Shown here in pieces: positions 1-10,240 of a stretch of DNA of 64,000 nucleotides. Where the stretch lies: positions 511,001 to 575,000 of the forward strand of contig JAWNGF010000015.1 of NCBI GenBank assembly GCA_037039685.1, given 5' to 3'. Every line of letters begins with the position of its first letter. Positions within the stretch are counted from its first letter, which is position 1. The notes below the pieces were generated by a model. The model was not told the origin of the DNA. It saw only the letters and a program-made list of their open reading frames with translations, and ran no database searches. The position numbers were made by a program, and so were the translations under genes. The stretch comes from Ceratobasidium sp. AG-K (taxonomy: Eukaryota > Basidiomycota > Agaricomycetes > Cantharellales > Ceratobasidiaceae).

Positions 1-1
1 T

Positions 2-1303
2 ACTTTCAATTCTACACTTATGAAGGCCATTTACAAAAGAATTGGATCTAGCCCAAGTTTCAGCACTGCCTGCCACCCCCAGACAGACGGAGTGACAGAA
101 AGAATCAACCAGTGGATGGAAGGCTGGCTACAATCCTTTGTCAACTACCGGCAAGATGATTGGGCGGACATGTTACCAATTGCAGAATTCAGTTATAATC
201 TGCAGAAGCACTGTATAACAGGTAGTTCCCCTTTTGCAATAGTCTATGGCAGGGAACCACTGTGGAACATCTCTTCAGAAGAAACAATGGTTCCTGAAGC
301 AAACACCATTACAGAAAAATGGCGTTGCATCCACGACGAAGCAATGGCATCAATGGAAAACCAAAGGCTCCCGGAGGAAGAACCAAGAAACGAGTACCAG
401 GAAGGAGATCTAGTATGGCTGTTAGGAAGAAACCTCCAAACAAAAAGACCCTCAAAGAAACTGGATAACAAGAAGCATGGACCATTTGTTGTGAAACAAA
501 AGATAGGATCACACGCTTATGAGCTCACTCTGCCAGCAACAATGAGGGTGCACCCTGTTTTCCACATTGACTTGCTCAGCCCTTACATAGAAGACACGGA
601 GTTCAAGCGTAACCAACCCCAGCCGCCGCCTATCATTACTGAAGAAGGAGAAGAAGAATATGAAGTAGAAAGGATTCTGGACTGGAAGGAGACAAAGGAT
701 GGTCTTTTTTACAGGGTCAGGTGGAAGGGTTATGGAGACAAAGAAGATACGGAACAGAAGGCAGAAGATTTTGGACATCTATCCAAGATCATCAAGGACT
801 TTCTAGGTCGACACCCCAAAGTTCCCACGCCATCTAACTACGTTCCAGGAAAGATAAAAGGCAGAAGGGGCGCAGTCGGTAGTGATATCTGCAAAACTTG
901 CAACTACTCCAAACTACACCCCACACTCTACTCTCTAAATCTTTTTTGCTCTCCACAATGGCTGCCGTCTCCCGCTCCACCATTGCCAACAACCTCACCT
1001 GCATCCTTGACGGACCAGCGTTCACTATGGCGAGAATCCTTGATGCTGGGGCCGCTCTCTACATCTTCAAGAGGTCCCAGCAAAGCTTGGGAAGAATGCA
1101 TTTCAGGGCGTCGGACAACATCCTACACTCAGACCTGGGAGAATTCCAGTGGGTTGGGAAAAAATGGCCAACACGCATGCAGCTCCTACGAAAGGACATC
1201 TTTGTTTGTTGAGGATGCGCCGCATTCCAGGTCTTGGAGGTTGTCCTCATTTCCACCCATATGCTCGGAGTCGTCGAATGGGGACAAGAAAGGGCATACT
1301 TGA
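2..1303 (+). pseudogene. Gypsy element A: 3' end of pol (integrase end plus chromodomain)
   Basis: Open in frame from base 2 and cut at the left window edge. The integrase core tail shows HPQTDG followed by TERINQW (the Glu is the third catalytic residue of DDE integrases), then a basic linker and the motif MRVHPVFHIDLLSPY typical of the integrase C-terminus. A chromodomain follows at about 650-820 (YEVERIL ... YRVRWKGYG), placing the element among chromoviruses, whose chromodomain is known to guide integration to chromatin. The conserved end PTPSNY.PG.IKGR lies near 825-870. Beyond it the frame stays open to 1303 and overlaps a second ORF that starts at 958. Whether the read-through part is translated is unknown. 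Confidence 0.85.
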
Positions 1304-1722
1304 GCGAGTGGGTACCAGGGTACGACGGGAGACAACCAACGCTCCGACCTAGGTGGAACAACGCCTGGGACGCCAACTACGAAAGGGACTTGAGCAACTG
1401 GAAGATGGAAAGGGGAAGATACCAGAAGGAGAAGTTTGAGTGGGTGCTGAACTGGTGGAAGTGGGAGGACGCAGATGTGTCAGCATGGAAGGAAGCAGAG
1501 CCGGACGTGCAACAATGGGGCAAGGATTTTGTGGAGGCTCAGAAGTGGGTTTTGGACTGGTCCAAGGCAGACTGGACAAAGGAGGAGACATGGGAGGAAT
1601 GGGAAAAGTTCTCCGACAAACCAGGTAACACTGTGTTCAACCCAATTGACTTGACCATGGAAGAGGATGAGGGCCTGGAAGAGCACATGCTCACAAAAGG
1701 CAAGGATTGCAAGATCCAATAA
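958..1722 (+). pseudogene. Trp-rich accessory ORF of Gypsy element A, one in-frame TGA
   Basis: A 765-nt frame (254 codons plus stop) starts with ATG at 958, one base back relative to the pol frame, and ends just before the polypurine tract. It is interrupted once by TGA at 1210-1212. The homologous frame in element D (52022 down to 51258) is also exactly 765 nt and aligns without gaps, for example ILDAGAALYIFKR in both. The second half is strikingly Trp-rich and acidic, with evenly spaced Trp (WNNAWD, EFEW-like and WTKEETWEEWEKF segments). I do not recognise a family. Position between pol and the 3' LTR suggests an element-encoded accessory protein; function is unknown. Confidence 0.7.
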
Positions 1723-1752
1723 AGCCCATCCAGGTCCCCTAGATGGACTCCT

Positions 1753-1761
1753 GAGGGGGAG
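1753..1761 (+). other. Polypurine tract of element A
   Basis: A purine run (GAGGGGGAG) sits four bases before the LTR start TGTCATGAGCC. Element D has the equivalent run on the minus strand (51216-51225), also a few bases from its 3' LTR. In LTR elements this tract primes plus-strand DNA synthesis. Confidence 0.7.
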
Positions 1762-1764
1762 TAA

Positions 1765-3409
1765 TGTCATGAGCCAGCTCACTCCATTGGACTCACCTTG
1801 TGCCTCGCCCGTCTGTCCTTGTGTCCTTTGTTCTGTTTGTATGTCGTTTGTCTTTTCCTGTGCTGCATTGCCACCTTCTTGTGGTTGTTTGTGTTACACT
1901 GTGTAACGCGGCTGTGCTTTGTACAAGTCATGTCTGTTCATACAGCATGACTCACATGGACACTCCTGACTGGCTGTTTTGTGTGACTTGTGTGGCTGCG
2001 CCTTGTATGACTTGGCCTGTTATGGATACTGACATTCTGTCATAGGAATAACATACTGAAATCCAAACCTATGCTTGTGGCGACTTTTCTGCTTGTTTGC
2101 ATGTATGCAGTTTTGTAACTGTCTTTACTCCCTCTTGAACGCTACTTTTGTGCTACTTCTTTATGTCGAAATGTAGTACTCTCTAGTAGCTTCAATTCAC
2201 TGTCTTTTGCGTCTCTATATGCGGGGATTTCATAAAGATATGAAATGTCTAAGTTTATTGTCTTTGGTGCTTAGGGAGAGATACATTGTTATACTTGTAT
2301 CTCCACCAATACTGATCCGTTCGCTTAGCTTAATCTTGCGACTGACTCGCAAGCTTCCATTTCAGCCGATCGCACTTGTTTCATGTGAATTGACCGGCTA
2401 TTTCCCGCGATATGTCTCGTGGCTTGTCAAGGTGCTGAAATGACTCATTTCAGCAGCCACCAGATCTTGAGAGCTGCATAGCTTGTAGATAGTGATTTAG
2501 TATAGTTACTTGACTGGAGCAATTAGTTAGATGACTCATAATATATGTTCCAGCCAACCAAAGCACTCTGACTCCATGAATGCTAGTCATCAAGGCATCA
2601 GTGTTCATCCACCCCTCCTATCATTGGTAGATGCCCCCCAATGATAGCCACAACCAGATGACTAGTGGTCTGAGGCCTCTAGGGTATAAATACATGCCCT
2701 CTAAGAGCCCTCCATCCTCACCTCACTCTACATCTGTTGTGCTTTGGCTTGGCTGTGTGATTTCCCCTATTATTGTTGTGTGCCTCAAACAGTATTTGTT
2801 AGCCTAAAGAAAAGGATCTCCTGAGTACCTATTATAGAGGAAAGGTTGCAGACGTCTTATAGTGCTTTTACAAGTAAGAACAAGGAAGGCATTTAGGGAA
2901 TAGCCTAAGATTAGTACATACTTAGTTCATTGCAACTAGGAGTGTGAAACAGTGACATTTAATAGCTAAGGGAACCTGAGCTCAGTACTCCTGCTCTTTC
3001 TATTACTAGTGTACATACACTCTACAGTAGGAAAGCTTAGTATCAATTCCATCAAGTGTGCAACTAGATTGCTTACTTACTGAGAGCATCTCAGACTACT
3101 GAGACATTACTTTATATTGTTCCACTGTGTGTATTCTGTAGTTATATCACTTGCACATACAAGTAGCTGCAACTCTCAGATATATAACACGGCCTCTTTG
3201 TGAATATATATAGAGGACCAACAAGCCTGGTAACCCCAGCTTGTTTTGTCTCGTCAAACATCCCCTTTGAGTGACACTTAGAACCACCCCTACCCTTTAG
3301 AGCCTACAGACACTTCAGTGTGTTGCGGCTCAAGAGGTCACTTAGGTCTTAGTGCCGTCCACTCTCCCTTGCGGCTTGTCTCATAGCCACCAAGAAGTAG
3401 CTTACGACA
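1765..3409 (+). repeat. 3' LTR of Gypsy element A, split by a nested solo LTR
   Basis: Starts TGTCATGAGCC and ends CTTACGACA; without the nested insertion it is about 470 bp and aligns along its length with the LTRs at 6321-6777, 50755-51212 and 57530-57987. Shared landmarks are the TATA stretch near 3203-3212, GCTTGTTTTGT at 3239-3249 (predicted RNA 5' end) and the distal end TAGCCACCAAGAAGTAGC. The small ORFs inside are LTR-internal and conserved only because the LTRs are copies. The base after 3409 belongs to element B, so A appears inserted in B. Confidence 0.85.
2018..3189. repeat. Solo LTR nested in the LTR of element A
   Basis: A 1,172-bp block interrupts the Gypsy LTR alignment. It begins TGTTATGG and ends ATATAACA, giving perfect 6-bp inverted termini (TGTTAT/ATAACA) with TG...CA ends. 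It is flanked by TGGCC (2013-2017) and CGGCC (3190-3194), a 5-bp target duplication with one transition; the intact LTR at 6321 has CGGCC there. No coding capacity is visible. The ends fit a solo LTR left by recombination of a longer element of unknown superfamily. Confidence 0.75.
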
Positions 3410-4423
3410 CTAGATCTTCAGAATAGGGGGTCAGCATGTTTCCATGGAAGACATTGTGGATAAGCATGGACTTGGGAAGATCAAGTTGGTAGGTGTGTGA
3501 AGAGATTTGTTTTTTCACAACAAAGGGACCTGTCTTTTTGTCATCAAGCTTTTGCTTGGGTGCCTTGTTGTGATGTTGGTAGTCAAGAGCCAGACGTTGT
3601 CTCCTTCCTTGAATTGTGTTTTTGGGGTTTCTTCTCTTGATTGATGATATTCCATCAGAGCCTTTGTTTCTTCCCACACAGCCTCCATATCCTTTGTCCA
3701 CTTGTCTCCTTCTGGAGAGCGAGTCACATAGTCCTCAATAGACCATTTGGGAGTCATGCCCTAGATAACCTCAAAGGGGGACTTGTTTGTGACTCGATTT
3801 TTGTGGTTGTTGTGGCAGAATTTGGCGATGGGTAACCATTTTGCCCAGTCATCCTGTTTTTTGTTTCCAAAGATGCAAATCCATCCTTCAAGCCACTGAT
3901 TTGTTCTTTCTACAAGACTGTCAGTTTCAGGGTGGAAGGCAGTGGAGAAAGTTCCCTGAATTCCCAACCGCTTGTAGACAGCTTCCAGGAAGTGTGATTT
4001 GAACGTGGTTCCTCTATCTGAGACCATGGTCTTGGGGAAACCATGAAGGCGCCATACTTCTTTCACAAAAATATCGGCAAGCTCTTCTGAGTTCATGGAC
4101 TCCTTGCAGGGAATGAAGTGTGCCATTCTGGAAAAGCGGTCCATCACAACAAGGACACTATCAAACCCTTGTGACTCTGGTAATTTCACAATGAAATCCT
4201 ACACAATGTTTTCCCAAGGTTTCTCCAGGATGGGCAAGGGTTTGAGAGAGAGGTCTCCTTTGCTTCCCTTCCCTCTTTGGCATGCTTCACAGCTGTCAAG
4301 ATACTTGTTGACTTGGGCTTTCATGCCTGGCCAGTAATAGTTTCTAGAAATGAGTTCTGGAGTTCTGGCTTGTCCTTGGTGACCGGCAATGGGTGAGTTG
4401 TGATAGAGCTTCAGAAGTTTCAA
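3410..4423 (-). pseudogene. Gypsy element B: integrase region, truncated and frameshifted
   Basis: Minus-strand pieces read, in order, an integrase zinc-binding part (H..H spacing in LYHNSPIAGHQGQ, then CEACQRGKG; 4199-4423), the catalytic core (VVMDRFSRMAHFIPCKE, MVSDRGTTFKSHF, HPETDSLVERTNQW; 3761-4189) and part of the C-terminus (PKSMLIHNVFHGNMLTPYSED; 3410-3701). Frames change between pieces and a stop separates the first two. The chromodomain is missing because the sequence meets the end of LTR A at 3409. B is of the same family as E and distinct from A, C and D. Confidence 0.8.
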
Positions 4424-4477
4424 TTTGATGTCCTTTTCATCTGGTACAACAATTCTTCCTTGGTACCAGAGGAGATC

Positions 4478-6291
4478 TTAGCTCATTTTGTAGTCTTTGA
4501 GCTGCTTTTTCACAGAGGGGGGTAGATCTTCCTTTCCCTTGGTACTTTTGATCAGGGTTTCCAGGCTTTCATCTTCTCCCAGAGCCTCCTTGATTTCTGT
4601 AATAATGTTGTTGCTCATCAAGGCTGAGAATCCTTTGAAATTTTTGGCAGAGATCATCACTTGCTCTGCAGAAAGCAATGTCATTGTGATTGCTTCTTCT
4701 GGAAAGAATGTCTGGTTTCTCTGAAATTTTGCCAGGTCTGTAGTGGATTTTGAAGTTGTAGCTTGCCAGCATGAGGAGCCATCTGTTGTGTTGTTGGTTG
4801 AAGGTGCTGGCCTTCTGCCAGTAAGTAAGGTTTTTGTGATCTGTGTAGATCACTATTGGTTCCTTTGTTCCTTCAAGGTGAATGCGCCAGTGTTGCAATG
4901 CTTCTATGATGGCAAGAAGCTCCTTGTCATGTGTGTTGCAATTCAGCTCCAATTCTTTGAAGCTTTTCAAAAGAAACCCTACTGGATGTAAGTATCCATA
5001 TTTTTGTTGCTGGCTAAGAATAGCCCCCATTGCAACTCCTGAGGCATCTGTCTCAAGGAAGTACTGCTTTGATTTGTCAGGATGTGCAAGCACTGGTTCT
5101 CTTGATATGACATCTTTCAGGGAGTCGAAGGCTTCCTGGTGTTCAGAGCTCCATTCCCACTTCCTGTCTTTTCTCATCAGTTGAGTCAGGGGATTGACAA
5201 TCAAGGAAAAGGACACCACAAATCTCCTATAGAAGTTGCAGAAACCAATGAACGCCTGTAGTTGTTTCACAGTTTTGGGAACAGGCCATTCTTGCATAGT
5301 TTTGATCTTGTCCTTGTTCATGGAAATGCTGTCCTCGTTGACAACAAATCCAACCCAATTGGCTTTCTTTCCATAGAAGGTACACTTCTTCAGGTTTCCA
5401 AAGAGGTTGTTCTTCCCCAATCATTGCAAGACTTCCTTGATATCTATGGTGTGTTGATCTCTTCCTCGAGAAATAATAAGGATGTCATCAATGTAGATCA
5501 TGATCTTCACTCCAATCATGTCCCTGAAGATGTGGTCCATCATTCTCTGGACAGTAGATGGTGCATTCTTGAGGCCAAAGGCCATCACAGTGTATTCAAA
5601 AAGTCCTTCTGAGGTGATGAATGCCATTTTCCATTTGTCTCCCTCTCTGATTCTGACATGCCAGAAGCCATTCTTCAGATCAAGTGAGGTAATGAATAGT
5701 TCTTCTTTTGAATTTTCTCTGGTCTTCTTGAAAATTTCAAGAAGTTGCTCAAGAAGTGGAATAGGATAGCAGTCCAGGATAGTTTCTGCATTTGCTCCTC
5801 TGTAATTGACAACAGGACGTAGGTCAGGGATGGTTTGTCCTTCCTTCAGGGCTTTTTTGACGAAAAAAAGGCTTGTAGCTAGGGGAGATTTGCTTGGTCT
5901 GATACTTCCTGACTGGAGTTTAGTCTCAATGTACTCCCTTGTTGCTTCTCTTTCTCTTGGTGACAGAGGGTAGGCCTTCCTTGGTTTTGGAAGCTGATTG
6001 TTGTCATAGAAGTCAATTCTACAGTCCCATTCTCTATGTTCAGGGAGCTTGTTGTACTTTTCTTTGTCAAAGACGTCCTTGAATTCTTCAAGTTCCTTTG
6101 GTAGCTCCTGAAGCATTCCTGCTTTGGCAACAAGGGGATCTTCTGTTTTCCATTTGATAGCAAAAGGAGACCAAGATATCTTGGGGTTGGTTTCCTTCAG
6201 CCATGGCATTCCTAATATCATAGGTTGTGTGCTGTGTGTTCATGACATACAATTTCTGGTTGAAGGTTCTTTCTTCCAGATCAAATTTCAA
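4478..6291 (-). pseudogene. Gypsy element B: protease-linker, reverse transcriptase and RNase H
   Basis: Largely one minus-strand frame from about 6221 to 4569, broken by a TGA at 5421-5423. Visible parts: ILGMPWLKETNP (protease-RT linker), RT with intact YIDD at 5484-5495, MAFGLKNAPS, FIGFCNFYRRF (RT connection), and RNase H (ETDASGVAMGAILSQ, KELLAIIEALQHWRIHL, YTDHKNL). The upstream end stops at 6320 where the LTR of C begins, so gag and the protease active site are absent. Amino-acid similarity to element E (62264-63361) is high over the whole RT. Confidence 0.85.
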
Positions 6292-6320
6292 CTTGCACCT
6301 GAACCGGATTTGATCCTTTT

Positions 6321-6777
6321 TGCCATGAGCCAGCCCACTCCATTGGACTCGCCTGTTGTCTTGCCCGCCTGTACTTTGCCTTGTGTTGTGTTTCTGTTTC
6401 CGTTCGCCATGTTGCCATGTTCTTGTGGTTGTTCTGTTACATTGTGTAACACGGCTGTGCTATTGTACGAGTCATGTCTGTTCATACAGCATGACTCACA
6501 TGGACACTCCTGACTGGTTGACTGCTTTGACTCATGTGGCTGCGTTCTGTATGACTCGGCCACCTTTTGAATTTATATAGAGGACCAACAAGCCTGGTAA
6601 CCCCAGCTTGTTTTGTCTCTTCAAAACATCCCTTTTAAGTGACACTTAGAACCACCCCTACCCTTTAGAGCCTACAGACACTTAAGTGTGTTGCAGTTCA
6701 AGAGGTCACTTAGGTCTTAGTGCCGTTCACTCTCCCCCACGGCTTGTCTCATAGCCACCAAGCAGTAGCTTACAACA
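6321..6777 (+). repeat. 5' LTR of Gypsy element C
   Basis: 457 bp, TGCCATGAGCC ... AGCTTACAACA. TATA-like box at about 6572-6579 and GCTTGTTTTGT at 6606-6616, about 34 nt further on. It contains TGACTCA motifs upstream of the TATA box, as the related LTRs do. The left flank is element B. Confidence 0.85.
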
Positions 6778-7902
6778 TTACAAAACAAGCTTCACACAAA
6801 GTCACAAACACTCAAGGACTTGTAACAAATGTACAACAAGACTTTGACACTACACGCCAGGGACAGCTTCAATGGAACAAAGCGGTAACTCAAGGAATCA
6901 AGCAAGTCAGGGAAGGATTCACAACGTTGAACAATCGAGTGGCAACCATGGAACAATCCATCAGCAACCTAAGGGAAGAAGTCAACAAAACCTCACTACA
7001 TGCACCCAGCAAACAAGCAACCCCAGAAGCCGAATCTACAAGAATTGATGATCTAGAAGGAAGACTCCAGTGCCTGATCAGGTCCCAAGATGGAAGCCCA
7101 CCAAGATGTCCCAAGGTCACCAGACTGGAAGCATTTGACAGGAAGAAAGAAGAAGGAGCAGAAATGTTCATCACCCAGATGGAAAGTTACTTTGTCAGGT
7201 TGGGTGACCAATACAGTTCTGGACAAGAACAGATTAGAGAAGCATTAGCCAGTTTCAAATCGGATAACCGGTCAGCTACACATTGGGCACAGGTGTTACT
7301 TCAATCCATGAACAATGGAGTCCCAGACCCAAACCTAAGGTCATGGGAAACATTCAAGACACATTTCATGGAGCAATTCAGTGACCCCAACAAGAAGGCC
7401 AAGGCAGAGGCCGATATCCAGAAAAGCAAGCAGATCAACTTGGCTGCCAATTATGCAATGGAATTCCGCTTTCACATGGTCAATGTGAATTGGCGGGAAG
7501 AAGCTCTTATCAACTGATTCAAGGAAGGACTCAAGCTGGAAATCAAAACCAAATTGGCACAATTTGAACTCTCCCTTATCAACAAGGATGGAACCAAAAG
7601 GCACCTTAACCATAATCAATGGATCACTCTTGCAATTTCTATTGATCAGAAATTACAACAAATCAAGCTCTACCGGAAAGAAAACTTCTCAATCTACCAC
7701 TACCGGCCAGACCACCACAAAATGGTTGCCAGACAAAGTATACAAGGCAAGGATGGCATCAAACCATTGTCTAAAGTGCGGACAAGAAGGACACCATTCA
7801 CTCAAATGCTCATCCAGGGAATGGATAACAACCAAACCCAATGTAAAAGGAAGAGAGGGAACAATCATAGAAAAATCAGGAAAAGAAGGGGTCTCCCTCT
7901 AA
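6778..7902 (+). pseudogene. Gypsy element C: gag, 5' part deleted
   Basis: Compared with element D, the leader is joined directly to mid-gag (near 6812), so roughly 880 bp of 5' gag is missing. The remainder encodes a coiled-coil-like stretch (VQQDFDTTRQGQLQWN and on), the capsid-like core (MESYFVRLGDQYSSGQE, WAQVLLQSMN, WETFKTHFMEQFSDPNKKAK), a TGA at 7515-7517 where TGG is expected, then a frame change and a CCHC zinc knuckle (CLKCGQEGHHSLKC). It ends at TAA 7900-7902, where pol starts in the -1 frame. The apparent ATG at 6720 is inside the LTR and is not the gag start. Confidence 0.75.
6780..6790 (+). other. Primer-binding site of element C (self-priming type)
   Basis: Two bases (TT) after the LTR end comes ACAAAACAAGC, the exact reverse complement of GCTTGTTTTGT at 6606-6616 in the LTR. 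In Tf1/sushi-type elements the RNA 5' end primes reverse transcription at such a site. That this applies here is inferred from position and complementarity. Confidence 0.65.
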
Positions 7903-8126
7903 CTGTGTGTGGAGAGACCAAAGAACCGGCAATGTACTTTAGAGCAAACAAAGAATCCAGAATTGTTTACAGCTACGTTGCTGGAATCACAGACCCAATC
8001 GCCACTCTTATTGACTCTGGAGCCTCCCAAAACTTTGTGGATATTGCTTGGGCCAGGAAGAATAACATTGCCTTGAGTGAGCTCCTGTCCCTCAAAAGGT
8101 CATTGGAATACAAGGAAAGGAGCTAG
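7899..8126 (+). pseudogene. Gypsy element C: aspartic protease
   Basis: In the -1 frame relative to gag from CTA at 7899. Reads LTVCGETKEPAMYF, then the active-site motif LIDSGASQNFVD of retroviral-type aspartic proteases, whose homodimer matures Gag-Pol. The frame ends at 8126; the reverse transcriptase continues in another frame from about 8129, so at least one frameshift has occurred. Confidence 0.75.
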
Positions 8127-8152
8127 CCCACACTATCTGCTTCAAAGCACAT

Positions 8153-9955
8153 ATGGAGATAACGGTTGAAGGAAAAACGTTTAAAGAAGACTTCTTTGCC
8201 ATGCCTACTGGCAACACAAACATCATCCTAGGACTTTCCTGGCTAGAAACCGCAAACCATAGCATTGATTGGAAGCAAAAAAGCATCTCTTTGAGAAACA
8301 AAGAAGTGCATGGAAGAGAGGGAACCCTAGACCTTATTCCAGAAGAACTAAGGGAATTTGAGGACATTTTTAGCAAAGAAAGGTTCAAACGCATTCCAGA
8401 TCACCGTCCCTACAACTGTGCTATTGATTTCAAGGAAGGTGTGGAACTTCCAAAGCCAGCAAGACCTATACCTTTATCCCTGGCCAAATCCATCATGATG
8501 AGAGAGTACCTTGACAAGGAACTGGCTGCAGGGAAAATCAGGCCTAGCAAATCCCCAATAGCGTCAGCATGTTTTTTTGTCAAAAAACCAGTCCCACTGG
8601 GGGGACTACAACTAGTACAAGACCTACAACCCGTTAACACCATCACAAAGGACAACAGATTCCCTATGCCCGTCATGGAAGACCTACTGGACAAAATAAA
8701 GGATGCAAAAATCTTCTCAAAGATCGACCTAAGGATGGGGTTCAATAACATCCACATCAGAGAAGGAGATGAATGGAAGACCGTGTTCAGGACAAAGGAA
8801 GGACTATTTGAATACGTTGTCATGCCGTTTGGACTGAAAAACGCACCGGCCAGGTTTCAACAATACATGAATCACATCTTCCACAACAAAATCAATGTGT
8901 GTGTCATTGTTTATATCAACAATATCCTTGCCTTTTCAAAAACCCGTTCTCAACACATGGTGGACCTACAAGAGGTACTCCAAATCCTGAAGGAAAACAA
9001 CCTTTTTGCGAAACTGCCAAAATGCGAATTCTTTGTCACAGAACTTATTTACACGGGACTGAAGATCAGCAAGGAAGGTATATCCATGGACAAAGAAAAA
9101 ATCAGGGCCATAAAGGAATGGAAGGAACCAAAGACGGTGAAACAAGTACAAGCATTCCTAGGTTTTGCAAACTTCTATAGAAGATTTGTACCCAGTTTCT
9201 CCACAGTTGCTAAACCCCTCACGGGATTGACACGAAAGGATCTCCCATGGAAATGGGGGAACAAAGAGCAGAAGGCTTTTGAGGGTATCAAGGAGATGAT
9301 TTGCAAGGATCCTGTACTCTGGCACCCCAATCTGGAAAAGCTGTTTTTCCTCAAAACTGATGCAAGTGGAGTAGCAATGGGAGCAATACTGTCCCAGAGA
9401 CAAGAGGACAGAAGGCTACACCCGATCGCGTTCCTTTCCAAATCCTTCAACTTGGCACAAATGAACTATGACGTCCACAATAAGGAACTTATGGCAATCA
9501 TCAAAGCGCTTGCACATTGGAGGCTTTACCCAGAAGGGACAAAAGAGGAGATCACGATATACACAGACCACAGAAACCTCCAGTTCTGGAAAGATGCAAA
9601 GACATTCAATCAAAGACATGCACACAGGCACCAAATACTCGCTTCTTACAACTTCATGATTGTAAACCGGCCAGGAATCCTCTTGCAAAAGCCTGACTTA
9701 CTATCTAGAAGGGCCAACCACGCCAAGATTCTGTCAGCAGAACAAGTCATGATCACCAACAAAAAATTCCAAGGTTTTGCTGGAGGACTCAAGGAAGACA
9801 GCATTAGTGATATTATCAAAGCACAACAAGAAGATCCTAGTCTACATGGAGTAACTAAACTCTGCAAAACAAAGAATTGCTACCTAGGAGTATTCTGCCC
9901 AGTGTCAAGGATTACAAACTATGCAAAGGACCACTGTGGTACAAAGGAAAGATAG
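8153..9955 (+). pseudogene. Gypsy element C: reverse transcriptase and RNase H
   Basis: A 600-codon frame with ILGLSWLETANH, RT palm motifs (KIDLRMGFNNIHIREGDEWKT, MPFGLKNAPA), FLGFANFYRRF, then RNase H (KTDASGVAMGAILSQ, KELMAIIKALAHWRL, YTDHRNLQFW) and a post-RNase H tail. The RT catalytic motif at 8912-8923 reads YINN where D and B have YIDD, so both metal-binding Asp are Asn and the enzyme should be dead. Both changes are G-to-A. The frame is lost near 9,890. Confidence 0.85.
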
Positions 9956-10240
9956 TAGTTCTGGAAGACAAGGATTGCTGTTTATTGGTATTGAGATTGC
10001 ATCATGACTCACCTATTGCTGGTCACCAGGGACATGCAAGAACCCTGGAACTTGTTTCAAGATGCTACTACTGGTCAGGAATGAAGCAGAGTGTCAACAA
10101 GTATGTAGATTCATGCAAACAGTGTCAAAGAGCAAAAGGAACAAGATCACAAGCTCCTTTGAGACCGTTACAAATCGCAAATGAACCATGGGAAGATATA
10201 GCATACGACTTTATTGTAAAACTCCCTAAATCAAAGGGAT
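9877..10240 (+). pseudogene. Gypsy element C: integrase zinc-binding part, truncated
   Basis: In a new frame: LHHDSPIAGHQGHARTLELV and SCKQCQRAKG give the HHCC zinc finger of Gypsy integrases, followed by WEDIAYDFIVKLPKSKG. Homology to D ends at about 10,240, just before the catalytic core. No 3' LTR follows. The sequence beyond is unrelated, so C was truncated by deletion or rearrangement. Confidence 0.75.

Larger units (their letters stand above)
3410..6320 (-). mobile_element. Gypsy element B, internal fragment without LTRs
   Basis: A 2.9-kb piece of a family-2 Gypsy element lies between the right end of LTR A (3409) and the left end of LTR C (6321). Both boundaries fall inside B coding sequence: the integrase C-terminus on one side and the protease-RT linker on the other. 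The simplest history is two separate family-1 insertions into B. The rest of B is not seen beyond either neighbour: A runs off the window and C is cut at about 10,240. Confidence 0.75.

Noticed and set aside
1800..2045. ORFs inside LTRs that recur at 6356-6580, 50951-51208 and 57726-58028
   Set aside because: They recur only because the LTRs are copies of each other; they span promoter sequence and lack protein-like composition.
6720..6777. ATG at 6720 as gag start of element C
   Set aside because: It lies inside the LTR, upstream of the PBS; the homologous gag start in D is after the PBS.
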